From the NCBI GenBank assembly GCA_027489915.1, contig JAIXZB010000181.1:1-21117 (forward strand): DNA of 21,117 nt, read 5' to 3'. Positions 1 to 8,239 of the stretch are shown in pieces. Below the pieces are notes generated by a model. It saw nothing but the letters and a program-made list of their open reading frames with translations. It made no database searches and was not told the origin of the DNA. This stretch comes from Rickettsiales bacterium. GTDB taxonomy: Bacteria; Pseudomonadota; Alphaproteobacteria; Rickettsiales; UBA3002. Both the position numbers and the translations under genes were made by a program. The first letter of the stretch is position 1. Each line of letters begins with the position of its first letter.

Positions 1-111
1 AGTGCCGTAATAACTTCCCCAGAAGGATTCATTAGGGTCTTCCGTCTGACCAGGCATACCGCAACCAGTCAGCAAGAAGAACATACAGAGTGCGACTATT
101 CTGGCTTCCAT
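1..111 (-). CDS. Small lipoprotein, N-terminal part (runs off the window)
   Basis: The frame opens with ATG at 111 and stays open to the window edge for 37 codons. The N-terminus reads MEARIVALCMFFLLTGC, which is a short, weakly charged n-region, a hydrophobic core and a lipobox (L-T-G-C) at residues 14-17. This predicts a lipoprotein signal peptide cut before Cys17. The mature part begins G-M-P-G-Q-T-E-D-P and I do not recognise it. The start overlaps the last 16 bases of the NDUFA12-like gene in another frame, so translational coupling is likely. No strong ribosome binding site is visible. From memory, a DUF2155 gene often follows NDUFA12 in alphaproteobacteria, but the visible part is too short to test that. 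Confidence 0.6.
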   Translation of the reverse strand, partial: MEARIVALCMFFLLTGCGMPGQTEDPNESFWGSYYGT

Positions 112-449
112 GCCACATAATCTGCACGGGTTGCAGCGCGCTCACCGCCATTTTGCAAGTGCCCTTTAGGCAAATAACGCCCCTTTGTTCCCGTAAGGTT
201 CGGAATATGTTCTTTTTGCCACCCATAACGTTTAAGCCCAAGCAGTGGAGCATCGAGTGTGTAATGCAACCAGCCATGCCATTCCGCAGGCACTTTCGAA
301 GCCTCCACAACCCCATTAAACATCACCCAGCGTTTACGACGACGGCCCTTCACAACACCACGCTCTTCAAAGTAACGATTGCCAAACTGGTCAACCCCAA
401 CCGACTTACCCTTAAGCCACGTAAAAATCCGTGTTCCGATAGTCGCCAT
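96..449 (-). CDS. NDUFA12-like accessory subunit of NADH:ubiquinone oxidoreductase (complex I)
   Basis: This 117-residue protein carries the family pattern throughout: G-x-D-x-F-G-N-R-Y-F-E near residues 18-28, RRRKRWV at 36-42, a vP-x-E-W-H-x-W-L-H block at 53-62, N-L-T-G-T at 84-88, Y-x-P-x-G-H at 92-97 and D-Y-x-A-W-x-P at 110-116. Members of this family are accessory subunits on the matrix or cytoplasmic arm of complex I in mitochondria and alphaproteobacteria and have no catalytic residues of their own. The length is normal for the bacterial form. The start at 449 has a GAGGTG ribosome binding site that overlaps the rpoD stop codon, so the gene is probably co-transcribed and coupled with rpoD. 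No nuo gene is in the window. Identification is confident from motifs; the exact role in this organism is inferred. Confidence 0.93.
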   Translation of the reverse strand: MATIGTRIFTWLKGKSVGVDQFGNRYFEERGVVKGRRRKRWVMFNGVVEASKVPAEWHGWLHYTLDAPLLGLKRYGWQKEHIPNLTGTKGRYLPKGHLQNGGERAATRADYVAWKPE

Positions 450-458
450 AATACACCT

Positions 459-2702
459 CTAATTATCCAAGAACGAACGCATCTTACGCGAACGGCTCGG
501 ATGTTTCAACTTGCGCAACGCCTTCGCCTCAATCTGACGAATCCTCTCGCGCGTTACCGAAAATTGCTGGCCAACTTCTTCCAGAGTGTGGTCAGTATTC
601 ATGCCAATACCAAACCGCATGCGCAGTACGCGTTCCTCACGCGGGGTAAGGCTTGCCAGAATACGCGTCGTCGTTTCACGCAGGTTCGATTGAATCGCAG
701 CCTCAAGCGGAAGCACCGCATTTTTATCCTCAATAAAATCACCAAGGTGCGAATCTTCCTCGTCCCCCACTGGCGTTTCGAGCGACACAGGCTCTTTTGC
801 AATTTTCATCACCTTACGCACCTTATCAAGCGGCATATGCAGCTTCAGCGCCAATTCTTCCGGTGTTGGCTCACGGCCAATCTCATGCAGCATCTGACGG
901 CTGGTACGCACGATTTTATTGATGGTTTCAATCATATGTACAGGAATACGAATCGTCCGCGCCTGATCCGCAATCGAACGTGTGATCGCTTGCCTAATCC
1001 ACCACGTCGCATAGGTCGAAAATTTATACCCACGGCGGTATTCAAATTTATCCACCGCCTTCATCAGGCCAATATTGCCTTCCTGAATCAAATCCAAAAA
1101 CTGAAGCCCACGGTTGGTATATTTTTTCGCAATCGAAATAACCAAGCGTAAATTCGCCTCAATCATTTCTTTCTTCGCACGCGATGCATCGCGCTCACCA
1201 CGGCTCACCGAAGCAACAATCCGTTTGAACTCCGCAATATCAAGCGCCACTTCAACCGCAATTTTACCAATCTCGCCACGCAAGCGCTCGATTTCTGCTT
1301 TCTCTTTTTCCGCAAAATCCTTCCAGCCGCGCTCTTTATATTTGCCAACTTCTTTAAGCCAGTCAGGATCAAGCTCACGCCCCTGATATGCCTTCAAAAA
1401 CCCATGGCGATCCACCTTGTAACGCTCCGCCAATTTCAGCAGCTGCATCTCAATGCTAATCATGCGGCGGTTGATGCCATACAGCGCATGCATCAAATCC
1501 TCAACGCGGTTATTGTTAAAGCGGATGGAAAGCATCAGCTCCACCATCTCCTTAATCAGCGCCTTGTATTTCTTACCGTCATTATCCGAGTATTTGCCTT
1601 CGCCCAGCGCTTCATCATGCTTGCGGCTCTGCAGCTTGCGCATATCTTTCGATACTTTCGCAAACACATCAAACTTCTCTAAAATCTGCGGCAGCAATTC
1701 ATTTTCCATTGCAACAAGCGAAAGTGCCGCTTCTTCATCATCAAAGTCGTCTTCTTCCACTTTCTCTTTGCGTCCACCTTCAAGCGCATCATGCTCGTCG
1801 GTTTCTTCTTCTTCCACTTCTTCAAGCTCTGGCTTATTGCGTGCTGCTTCGGCAAATTTTTCTTCGGTGCCCGCACCGTAGGTTGCGTCCAAATCAATAA
1901 TATCTCGCAACAAAATCTCACCATTGCTCAAACGGTCACGCCATTCCAGAATGGTTTTCATCACGGTGGGCGATTCGCACATACTGCCGATAATCATCTC
2001 ACGGCCAGTCTCAATGCGCTTGGCTATCTCAATCTCACCCTCGCGCGAGAGCAGCTCCACATTTCCCATCTCACGCAGATACATGCGCACAGGGTCATCC
2101 GAGCGTCCGTAATTATCTTCCTTCTCGTTTTCCACTTCAATGGCGGCAACACCGCCCTCTTCTTCAGATTCTCCTTCAGTAAAAGGAACATCCACCTTGT
2201 CATCATCTGCAATCTCAATCAGCTTCACGCCGGCTTTGGCAAGGCGCGTAATCACCTCATCAATCACCTCAGGGGAAAACTCATCAACAGGCAGGTATTT
2301 ATTCAAATCATCATAGGTAATGCCGCCTTTGGTTTTACCAAGCTTGATAAGCTTTTGCTCCAGCGTCTCGCTGATGGGTGAGGGACCCACATTTTTGTTT
2401 CCACCACCACGCGCGGCTTTCGCTTTAGGCTTTTGCACATTGCTCTGTGCCGCCGCCGCTTTTTTGTGCGCCGTGGCAATCACTTTTCCTTGCAGCTTTG
2501 CCTTCGCAGGTGCCTTAGCTTTCGGTGCTGGTTTTTCAGCAACGGCTTTCTTTGGCGCCTCTTTTTTCAAAGCGGCTTTTTTTACCACCGGTTTTTTAGG
2601 CTCGGGCTTCTTTGCCGTTTTCTTCGCAACAATTTTCAGTGCAGGTTTTTTCATCTTGGCAGTCGCCGCAGATTTCTTGGCGGGCTTCACTTTCGAGGGC
2701 AT
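459..2702 (-). CDS. rpoD: RNA polymerase major sigma factor RpoD (sigma-70)
   Basis: Group 1 sigma factor, 747 residues from the chosen start, that directs RNA polymerase to housekeeping promoters. Region 1.1 lies at about 110-165 and region 1.2 at about 200-240 (D-D-P-V-R-M-Y-L-R-E-M-G). A long acidic non-conserved region with an Asp/Glu-rich stretch follows at about 290-325. Region 2 with the -10 reading helix (Y-K-F-S-T-Y-A-T-W-W-I-R-Q-A) is at about 515-585, region 3 at about 590-665, and region 4 with its helix-turn-helix (V-T-R-E-R-I-R-Q-I-E) at about 680-735. The first 100 residues form a Lys/Ala/Pro-rich tail resembling histone H1. A GTG at 2711 is possible, but AAGG lies 8 bases before the ATG at 2702 and directly abuts the GTG, so 2702 is preferred. 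The gene lies 153 bases after dnaG and 9 bases before the NDUFA12-like gene. Confidence 0.98.
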   Translation of the reverse strand: MPSKVKPAKKSAATAKMKKPALKIVAKKTAKKPEPKKPVVKKAALKKEAPKKAVAEKPAPKAKAPAKAKLQGKVIATAHKKAAAAQSNVQKPKAKAARGGGNKNVGPSPISETLEQKLIKLGKTKGGITYDDLNKYLPVDEFSPEVIDEVITRLAKAGVKLIEIADDDKVDVPFTEGESEEEGGVAAIEVENEKEDNYGRSDDPVRMYLREMGNVELLSREGEIEIAKRIETGREMIIGSMCESPTVMKTILEWRDRLSNGEILLRDIIDLDATYGAGTEEKFAEAARNKPELEEVEEEETDEHDALEGGRKEKVEEDDFDDEEAALSLVAMENELLPQILEKFDVFAKVSKDMRKLQSRKHDEALGEGKYSDNDGKKYKALIKEMVELMLSIRFNNNRVEDLMHALYGINRRMISIEMQLLKLAERYKVDRHGFLKAYQGRELDPDWLKEVGKYKERGWKDFAEKEKAEIERLRGEIGKIAVEVALDIAEFKRIVASVSRGERDASRAKKEMIEANLRLVISIAKKYTNRGLQFLDLIQEGNIGLMKAVDKFEYRRGYKFSTYATWWIRQAITRSIADQARTIRIPVHMIETINKIVRTSRQMLHEIGREPTPEELALKLHMPLDKVRKVMKIAKEPVSLETPVGDEEDSHLGDFIEDKNAVLPLEAAIQSNLRETTTRILASLTPREERVLRMRFGIGMNTDHTLEEVGQQFSVTRERIRQIEAKALRKLKHPSRSRKMRSFLDN

Positions 2703-2734
2703 GTGGTACACCTTACATAAATATAACTAGGGGC

Positions 2735-2749
2735 GGTGCAATACGCACC
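2735..2749 (-). promoter_or_regulatory. Small hairpin in the rpoD leader
   Basis: A perfect 5-base stem (GGTGC / GCACC) with a 5-base loop lies between the candidate rpoD promoter and the start codon, so it would be in the mRNA leader. It is too short and lacks a T-run to be called a terminator. A role in translation or stability of the rpoD message is only a possibility. Confidence 0.25.
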
Positions 2750-2763
2750 ATATTCCGTACATG

Positions 2764-2805
2764 CATAGATGGTATCAAACCCCCGCTTGTCAAGCCCTTT
2801 GTCAA
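2764..2805 (-). promoter_or_regulatory. rpoD: Candidate rpoD promoter with two tandem -35 hexamers
   Basis: Read on the minus strand, two perfect TTGACA hexamers lie 12 bases apart (2805-2800 and 2793-2788). The downstream copy is 18 bases from TCTATG (2769-2764), a moderate -10 match. The upstream copy has no obvious -10 at 16-18 bases. This would give rpoD its own promoter inside the dnaG-rpoD unit, as is known for rpoD in other proteobacteria. The -35 boxes are seen directly; promoter activity is inferred. Confidence 0.5.
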
Positions 2806-2855
2806 GAGGCTATCCATTTGAAATATATAATTCACCAGGGGAGATAAGCGCGACA

Positions 2856-4658
2856 CTATCCCGCAAACAGCAACGGATCTTCATTGTAAAACCGTGCAAT
2901 CTCGCGCTCGAGTGCTTGTTTTTGGGCATTCAAGTGGGTCATGCGCAGCAGGTTTTCTTCGGTCATTTCCTGCGCCAAATCCTCCTCCGCATGTTTACAT
3001 TCCACTTGCAGGCGCGCAAGATCATGTTTGTTGATAAAAAACGGCCACCAATGCTGCACCATCAGACTCAACTCAGTATGGTCCATCCCTGCGCGCAGCC
3101 CTTGCTTGGCTGCCATTGCCAGTACCTCATCCACCAGCTCTGCATGGTCTTCGCACATCATCGCAATCAGTGCATCACTATCCGTTTCGGGCTGCTCCAG
3201 CATCACCCCCATCATCGTTGCATATAGCGGCTGCAAATGCGCATCCACATCCAGTTGCAAAAACCGCTCCTCCGCCGCCCCATCAACCATCAACGCAGGG
3301 TATCTAAGTACCAGCGCCATGAACAATGCCGCCACACCCTGCATCTGCGGGCTTGCCATCATCTTCACCGTAGCGGCTTGCGCCTTCGCACTGCGCTTCT
3401 GCCATAACTGCTCTCTAAAAAACCCTCGGTAATATTGCTTCACCGTGGGGTGTTTTATCTGCTCCGCCAGCTGCATAAGCTTTTGCTCAAGCAGCGCCTT
3501 TGCCTCTGGCGTTGTAGCAGGCTGCGTTGCCGCTTCCATCCACACCACATTCGCAAGCGGCGTGGCATTCGCAAGCAACTCCTCAAACCGTTTCGCTTCT
3601 CCACGCTTCAGCATCGAATCAGGGTCATCCCCCGCAGGCAAGCGCACAAATCGCAAACTTTTCCCTGGCATAAGCAGCGGCAGCGCCAAATGCGCCGCCC
3701 GCAGCATCGCACGCTCTCCTGCTGTATCACCGTCAAGGCATAAAAGCGGCTCGTCCACTGCCTGCCAGGCAAGCTGCAATTGTTCGGGCGTAATCGCTGT
3801 ACCAAGCGGCGCCACTGCCTGAACGTAGCCTCCCTGCGCCAGCGCAATCACATCCATGTACCCTTCCGCAATAATCAACCGGCGCGAATCAATCGCACTC
3901 CTGCGCGCAAGGTCATGATTATACAGCATCCGCCCCTTATGAAATAACGGTGTTTCTGGCGAATTCAGATATTTCGGCGCCTCCGCATTTGGTTCGCCCG
4001 GCAACACCCTTCCCCCAAACGCCACCACACGCGATTTGCGATCTCGAATCGGAAACATCAACCTTCGCCGAAACCGCGCATAAGGCTTCTTATCCTCAAT
4101 CGCAATCAGCACGGCCGCTTCCACAAGTTGCGCTTCCGTAATGCCCTTTTCGCGCATCGCCAGCGTCAGTGCATCGCGGTTCTCAGGTGCATACCCTATT
4201 CTAAACTGCGCTATGGTCTCGGGCTTGATAGCACGCTGCGCCAAATATTCCCTCGCAATCCGCCCCTCGCCCGAATCCAGTTGCCCCTGAAACCATGAAG
4301 CCACCGCCTCCACCACCTGTTGCTGCCCTTCGGCCTTCGCCTCGCGCTCAACCTCTTCGCGAGTAAATCGCGGCATTTGCAATCCAGCCGCCCCCGCTGC
4401 ACGCTCCACTGCTTCAGGGTAACTCAGCCCTTCCGCGTCTTTCAAAAACCCAATCGCATCCCCATGCGCCCCACAGCCAAAGCAATGGTAAAAGCCTTTT
4501 TCGTCATTCACACTGAAGGAAGGCGATTTTTCCTTATGAAAGGGGCATAACCCTATGAATTCCCTCCCAGCACGCCGCAGCGATACCTTTTGGCCGACAA
4601 TTTCAGACACCCGAATTCTGGCCTTAAGTTCATCTATAAACGACTGAGGTATTTTCAT
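2856..4658 (-). CDS. dnaG: DNA primase DnaG
   Basis: Primase of 600 residues that makes RNA primers for the replication fork. The N-terminal CHC2 zinc finger is complete with Cys38, His41, Cys59 and Cys62. The catalytic RNA polymerase core follows, with its TOPRIM metal site at E-G-Y-M-D (265-269) and D-G-D (309-311). The C-terminal third, which binds DnaB helicase in known primases, is diverged and mostly helical in character, as is usual. Length is normal for the family. The gene is upstream of rpoD on the same strand, preserving the dnaG-rpoD part of the macromolecular synthesis operon; rpsU and the yqeY-type gene that often precede it are absent here, replaced by a divergent metallopeptidase gene. 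No strong ribosome binding site precedes the ATG. Confidence 0.98.
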   Translation of the reverse strand: MKIPQSFIDELKARIRVSEIVGQKVSLRRAGREFIGLCPFHKEKSPSFSVNDEKGFYHCFGCGAHGDAIGFLKDAEGLSYPEAVERAAGAAGLQMPRFTREEVEREAKAEGQQQVVEAVASWFQGQLDSGEGRIAREYLAQRAIKPETIAQFRIGYAPENRDALTLAMREKGITEAQLVEAAVLIAIEDKKPYARFRRRLMFPIRDRKSRVVAFGGRVLPGEPNAEAPKYLNSPETPLFHKGRMLYNHDLARRSAIDSRRLIIAEGYMDVIALAQGGYVQAVAPLGTAITPEQLQLAWQAVDEPLLCLDGDTAGERAMLRAAHLALPLLMPGKSLRFVRLPAGDDPDSMLKRGEAKRFEELLANATPLANVVWMEAATQPATTPEAKALLEQKLMQLAEQIKHPTVKQYYRGFFREQLWQKRSAKAQAATVKMMASPQMQGVAALFMALVLRYPALMVDGAAEERFLQLDVDAHLQPLYATMMGVMLEQPETDSDALIAMMCEDHAELVDEVLAMAAKQGLRAGMDHTELSLMVQHWWPFFINKHDLARLQVECKHAEEDLAQEMTEENLLRMTHLNAQKQALEREIARFYNEDPLLFAG

Positions 4659-4702
4659 AATTCGTTAAACGCTTGTCCGATAAATTTTTTCAGCGATGGG
4701 GC

Positions 4703-4732
4703 TTGACCATAGAGGCTTCCCCCCCCTATGGT
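4703..4732 (+). promoter_or_regulatory. Candidate promoter and inverted repeat in the dnaG / metallopeptidase divergent spacer
   Basis: TTGACC (4703-4708) and TATGGT (4727-4732) are 18 bases apart and point toward the metallopeptidase gene. The same stretch holds a perfect inverted repeat, CCATAG (4707-4712) and CTATGG (4726-4731), whose arms overlap both promoter boxes, with a run of eight or more C between them. An operator is one reading; chance pairing is another. I found no convincing promoter for dnaG on the other strand of this 136-base spacer. Confidence 0.35.
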
Positions 4733-4794
4733 AAGTACATAGTGGTTTTCCCAACTATCGTAAAAAATAACAAAAAAGCAAGGAGCGTTACTCC

Positions 4795-5520
4795 ATGGCA
4801 AGCGAAGGACGTATGCACGAAGAAAATTATCCCGACCTGTTACAAGTGGGCGAGCATACATTGCCGTTAGTCATCAAACGTCACCGCCGCGCCAAACGCA
4901 TCTGCTTGCGCTACAACCCCACCGATCATGCCATCAACCTCACCCTACCGCGCCATACACGCATCAGCGACGGCATCAATTTTATCACCGAAAAAAGCGA
5001 CTGGCTGATTTCCACACTCGAAGAAATTCCCTGCAAGCGCACACTCAAGCCAGGCATTGCACTCTGGATTGGCGGCGAACGCTTCCGCCTCAAACACACC
5101 CCTGAAATGCGCGGCGCGTTTTTACTGCACGATGGTATTTTCCACGTCTCAGGCGAGCGCGAACATTTCCCTCGCCGCGTCGAAGATGCACTCAAAAAAA
5201 TTGCCAAGCAGCGCATCAGCGCACTGGTCGTAAAATATGCCGCACGCGCAGGCCGCCGCGTCAGCCGCGTCACCGTGCGCGATACACGTTCACGGTGGGG
5301 TAGCTGCTCATCCACCGGCAACCTCTCCTTCTCATGGCGCCTCATTTTCGCTCCACGCGCCGTGCTCGAATATGTGGTTGCACACGAAGTAGCGCATCTG
5401 CGCGTGATGAATCACAGCGATAAATTCTGGGCCACCGTCGAAGCCATTTGCCCTGGCTTTGAGCCCGCCAAAGAATGGCTCCGCCTACACGGCAAAGACC
5501 TCTACCGCTTTAACGCATAG
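4795..5520 (+). CDS. YgjP/WLM-type zinc metallopeptidase (M48-like, DUF45)
   Basis: A protein of 241 residues with the YgjP family layout: a basic N-terminal half (I-K-R-H-R-R-A-K-R at 27-35, followed by a beta-rich region), an R-S-R-W-G-S-C-S motif at 165-172, and the zinc site H-E-V-A-H at 197-201 with a third likely ligand in N-H-S-D-K-F-W (His207). These features define predicted soluble cytoplasmic metallopeptidases; the physiological substrate is not established. An AAGGAG site 9 bases before the ATG supports this start, with a second in-frame ATG at 4813. The gene is divergent from dnaG and convergent with the penicillin-binding protein gene, with only 5 bases between the stop codons. 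No signal peptide or membrane segment is visible. Confidence 0.9.
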   Translation: MASEGRMHEENYPDLLQVGEHTLPLVIKRHRRAKRICLRYNPTDHAINLTLPRHTRISDGINFITEKSDWLISTLEEIPCKRTLKPGIALWIGGERFRLKHTPEMRGAFLLHDGIFHVSGEREHFPRRVEDALKKIAKQRISALVVKYAARAGRRVSRVTVRDTRSRWGSCSSTGNLSFSWRLIFAPRAVLEYVVAHEVAHLRVMNHSDKFWATVEAICPGFEPAKEWLRLHGKDLYRFNA

Positions 5521-5525
5521 TTATT

Positions 5526-7865
5526 CTACCGCTTATCAGGATATTTATATTCCAGCTTCTGCTGCGAAGCCTCATCCATAAGCTGATTCCAGAATTTCTC
5601 GTCCAAAATCTCAGCCCCTTCTTCTTGCGCAGGTTGCTCAGGCTGCACAACGGGTGGCTGCACAACAGGCGCCACAGTTTCAGTTGAACCCACTGGCACC
5701 TGCGCTGCCTCACCACCCTCAGGGGTCGGCGCACCAAATGGCACGGGCGTTGTCTGCATCGTGCCCTCGGTGGTGCCAGCAAGTGGGTCAGCCACCACAT
5801 CACCTTCCACAGCAGGCACCGCAGGGCTTCCCGTCTGCCAGGGGAAAAATCCTTCTACCGCCCCTTCGCTCACAGGTAATGGTTCCGCAGGCATATCCAC
5901 AAGTGCAGCCGCCATATAATCATGCCAAATCATCGCAGGTACATTCCCACCCGTTACCTGTTTCATCTGCACGTTATCATCGTTACCCACCCATACACCT
6001 GTGGCAAGCTGCGGCGTGTAGCCCACAAACCATGCATCTTTGAAATCTTGGCTCGTGCCTGTTTTTCCTGCCACATCTCGCCCTGCAAGCGCTGCGCGTG
6101 TCGCCGTTCCACTGTTCACCGCACCGCGCAGCAGATAATTCATCATATCCACCACATTTTCGGATAGCGATTGCGAACCGCTAGCGTCCGCGCGCTCATA
6201 AAGCACATCACCCTTCACGGTAGCAATCTTGGTAATGCCATAAGGTTTCACACTCACACCACGATTAGGCAAATGCGCATACGCCCCCGTGATTTCAATC
6301 AAACTCACATCCACTGCGCCAAGAGCCATCGAGGGTGAGGATGTCACACTCCCAATCCCAAGCCGCTTAGCCATACTCGAAACACGATAAAGCCCCACCG
6401 CTTGGCTCACCCGCACCGCAGCCGTATTAATAGATTCCCGCACCGCCACAAGCAGCGGAATCTCGCCCTTATATTTGCCCGAAAAATTCGTAGGCGACCA
6501 TACTTTATTCCCCACCGTAAGCGTAATCGGCGCATCCAGCACCAGCGATTGCGGTGTATATCCCGATTCCAACGCCGCCAGATACACAAACAGTTTGAAT
6601 GTCGAACCCGCCTGCCTGCGCGCCTGCGCCGCACGGTTATACTGGCTGGAACCATAATTGATTCCCCCCACCATAGCCCGCACTGCTCCATCTGGCCGCA
6701 TCGAAACCAGCGCCGCTTGCTTGATGTTCTTTGCAGGGCCTGCAGTCGCCATCACATTCGTCAACGCATCTTCCGCTTTGCGCTGCATCACTGTATCTAT
6801 CGTGGTGGTCACCACCAAATCTGTATCCACATCACCCACATAATCAGGCACCGAATCTACCACCCAATCCGCAAAATAACGGCTGCCGCTTCCCTCAACC
6901 ACCCGCGCACTCACAGGCTGATTCAGCGCAAGGGTCGCACGCTTCATCTGCGCCTCATCAATCATCCCTGCATCTTCCATATTAATCAGCACCTGCCGCG
7001 CCCGATCCCGCGCACGTTTCGCATTAGCAGTCGGCGCATAACGCGAAGGTGCCTTGAGCAACCCCGCAATCAGCGCCGATTCATGCAAACTCAAATCCCG
7101 CGCCGATTTATCAAAATACCGTCGCGCCGCCGCATCCACACCATACGCCCCCGCACCGAGATACACACGGTTTAGATAAATCGCTAAGATCTCCTGCTTG
7201 CGGTATTTTCCCTCTAGATAAAACGCCAAAATCGCTTCCTGTGCTTTGCGTTTAAGGGTGCGCTCAGGTGTGAGAAACATATTTTTCGCAAGCTGCTGGG
7301 TAATAGTCGAACCCCCTTGCACCACCCGCCCTGCACGCGCATTCACAAACATCGCTCGCGCAATCCCAAACGCATCCACACCACCATGCGAGAAAAAGCG
7401 CCTGTCCTCCGTCGCAACCACCGCCTGAATCAGCGATTTAGGAAATGCATCGTAAGGAATCGTATCGCCGTAAATTTCACCAAATGTGGCAACCAGCGTC
7501 CCGTCCTCGCTCACGATACGAATACCATGCTGCTTCTTTTCCGATTTCAGATTGTCAATGTCAGGCAAATCATGCGCCAATATCACAATAAAAATGGCAC
7601 CCACAATGGAGGCCATAAGCCCAACACTAAATAATCCAACCCATAGCTTCCGCCGAAAATACCACGCAACCTGCGCAGGTTTTTTCTTGCGCCTTACCCT
7701 CGCTGAAGGAGCGTTATAGCGCTTTTGTACCGAACCCGTAGAAGCCGCAGCACCACTGCTCAGCTTTGGCCCAGCCCCGCGCGGCGTATACCCGCGCGCA
7801 GGGTTAGAAGAAGCGCGTGCTCCTACTTTGCGTTTTTTCGTGGATTTTTTTAGCCATCGTATCAT
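5526..7865 (-). CDS. Bifunctional class A penicillin-binding protein (PBP1A type)
   Basis: Polymerises lipid II into glycan strands and cross-links peptides at the outer face of the inner membrane. From the chosen start it is 779 residues. A basic cytoplasmic tail (1-70) precedes one membrane segment at about 74-98. The GT51 glycosyltransferase domain follows, with catalytic Glu153 in A-T-E-D-R-R-F-F and the Q-G-G-S-T-I-T-Q-Q block. The transpeptidase domain has S-T-F-K at 421-424, S-I-N at 478-480 and K-T-G-T at 601-604. The last 90 residues form a Pro/Val/Gln/Glu-rich tail ending in a charged segment rich in Tyr and Lys. The frame stays open upstream to 7949, but that would overlap cyaY; the ATG at 7865 leaves 44 bases between the genes. 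No clear ribosome binding site marks either start, so the N-terminus is uncertain. Confidence 0.95.
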   Translation of the reverse strand: MIRWLKKSTKKRKVGARASSNPARGYTPRGAGPKLSSGAAASTGSVQKRYNAPSARVRRKKKPAQVAWYFRRKLWVGLFSVGLMASIVGAIFIVILAHDLPDIDNLKSEKKQHGIRIVSEDGTLVATFGEIYGDTIPYDAFPKSLIQAVVATEDRRFFSHGGVDAFGIARAMFVNARAGRVVQGGSTITQQLAKNMFLTPERTLKRKAQEAILAFYLEGKYRKQEILAIYLNRVYLGAGAYGVDAAARRYFDKSARDLSLHESALIAGLLKAPSRYAPTANAKRARDRARQVLINMEDAGMIDEAQMKRATLALNQPVSARVVEGSGSRYFADWVVDSVPDYVGDVDTDLVVTTTIDTVMQRKAEDALTNVMATAGPAKNIKQAALVSMRPDGAVRAMVGGINYGSSQYNRAAQARRQAGSTFKLFVYLAALESGYTPQSLVLDAPITLTVGNKVWSPTNFSGKYKGEIPLLVAVRESINTAAVRVSQAVGLYRVSSMAKRLGIGSVTSSPSMALGAVDVSLIEITGAYAHLPNRGVSVKPYGITKIATVKGDVLYERADASGSQSLSENVVDMMNYLLRGAVNSGTATRAALAGRDVAGKTGTSQDFKDAWFVGYTPQLATGVWVGNDDNVQMKQVTGGNVPAMIWHDYMAAALVDMPAEPLPVSEGAVEGFFPWQTGSPAVPAVEGDVVADPLAGTTEGTMQTTPVPFGAPTPEGGEAAQVPVGSTETVAPVVQPPVVQPEQPAQEEGAEILDEKFWNQLMDEASQQKLEYKYPDKR

Positions 7866-7909
7866 AAGACATCGTGATATAACCAACTCCAACCCGACTG
7901 TCATCATGT

Positions 7910-8239
7910 ATGCTGAGTGAAATACGTTTTCATGCGATTGCCGATGCAACCCTCCTTCACCTGTTCGATCAGTTAGAAGATGCCTTCGAAAACGGTGACT
8001 TCGAAGAGCTGGAATTAAACAACGGCATCCTCACCATCGAAACCACCAGCAATAAAACCTTCATCGTAAGCAAACATGCCCCGTCCTATCAGCTCTGGCT
8101 TGCATCCCCCATCAGCGGCGGGCATCATTTCTCTTTCGATGAATCCCGCGAATGCTGGATGCTGGCAGATGGCACCACACTTAAAGACATACTCGCAACC
8201 GAACTTAAATCAGCCGCAGGCGTCAAGGTCATATTCTAA
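7910..8239 (+). CDS. cyaY: Frataxin homologue CyaY (iron-sulfur cluster assembly)
   Basis: A small acidic protein of 109 residues matching bacterial frataxin. It has an acidic first helix (D-Q-L-E-D-A-F-E near 20-27) and then the beta-sheet signature: G-I-L-T-I-E near 39-44, F-I-V-S-K near 51-55 (Asn is more usual in the Ser position) and Q-L-W-L-A-S-P-x-S-G near 61-70. Frataxins bind iron at the acidic ridge and modulate the IscS-IscU machinery. The family is common in proteobacteria and is the ancestor of the mitochondrial protein. The stop codon overlaps the ATG of the ABC transporter gene by one base, so the two are translationally coupled. No good ribosome binding site precedes this ATG. 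Confidence 0.92.
   Translation: MLSEIRFHAIADATLLHLFDQLEDAFENGDFEELELNNGILTIETTSNKTFIVSKHAPSYQLWLASPISGGHHFSFDESRECWMLADGTTLKDILATELKSAAGVKVIF

Noticed and set aside
90..1151. Open frame of 353 codons on the plus strand
   Set aside because: It runs antisense across the NDUFA12-like gene and rpoD, two confidently identified genes, and its product is a Arg/His/Asn-rich shadow composition.
4655..4861. Open frames on both strands across the dnaG / metallopeptidase spacer
   Set aside because: They run into the N-terminal coding regions of the flanking genes, have no good ribosome binding site, and compete with clear starts for dnaG and the metallopeptidase.
6402..7175. Open frame of 257 codons on the plus strand
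   Set aside because: Antisense to the PBP1A catalytic domains; Arg/His/Ile-rich composition typical of a reverse-strand shadow.
7866..7949. N-terminal extension of PBP1A by 28 residues
   Set aside because: It would overlap the cyaY coding region on the other strand, and no ribosome binding site supports the upstream start; the basic tail and membrane segment are complete from 7865.
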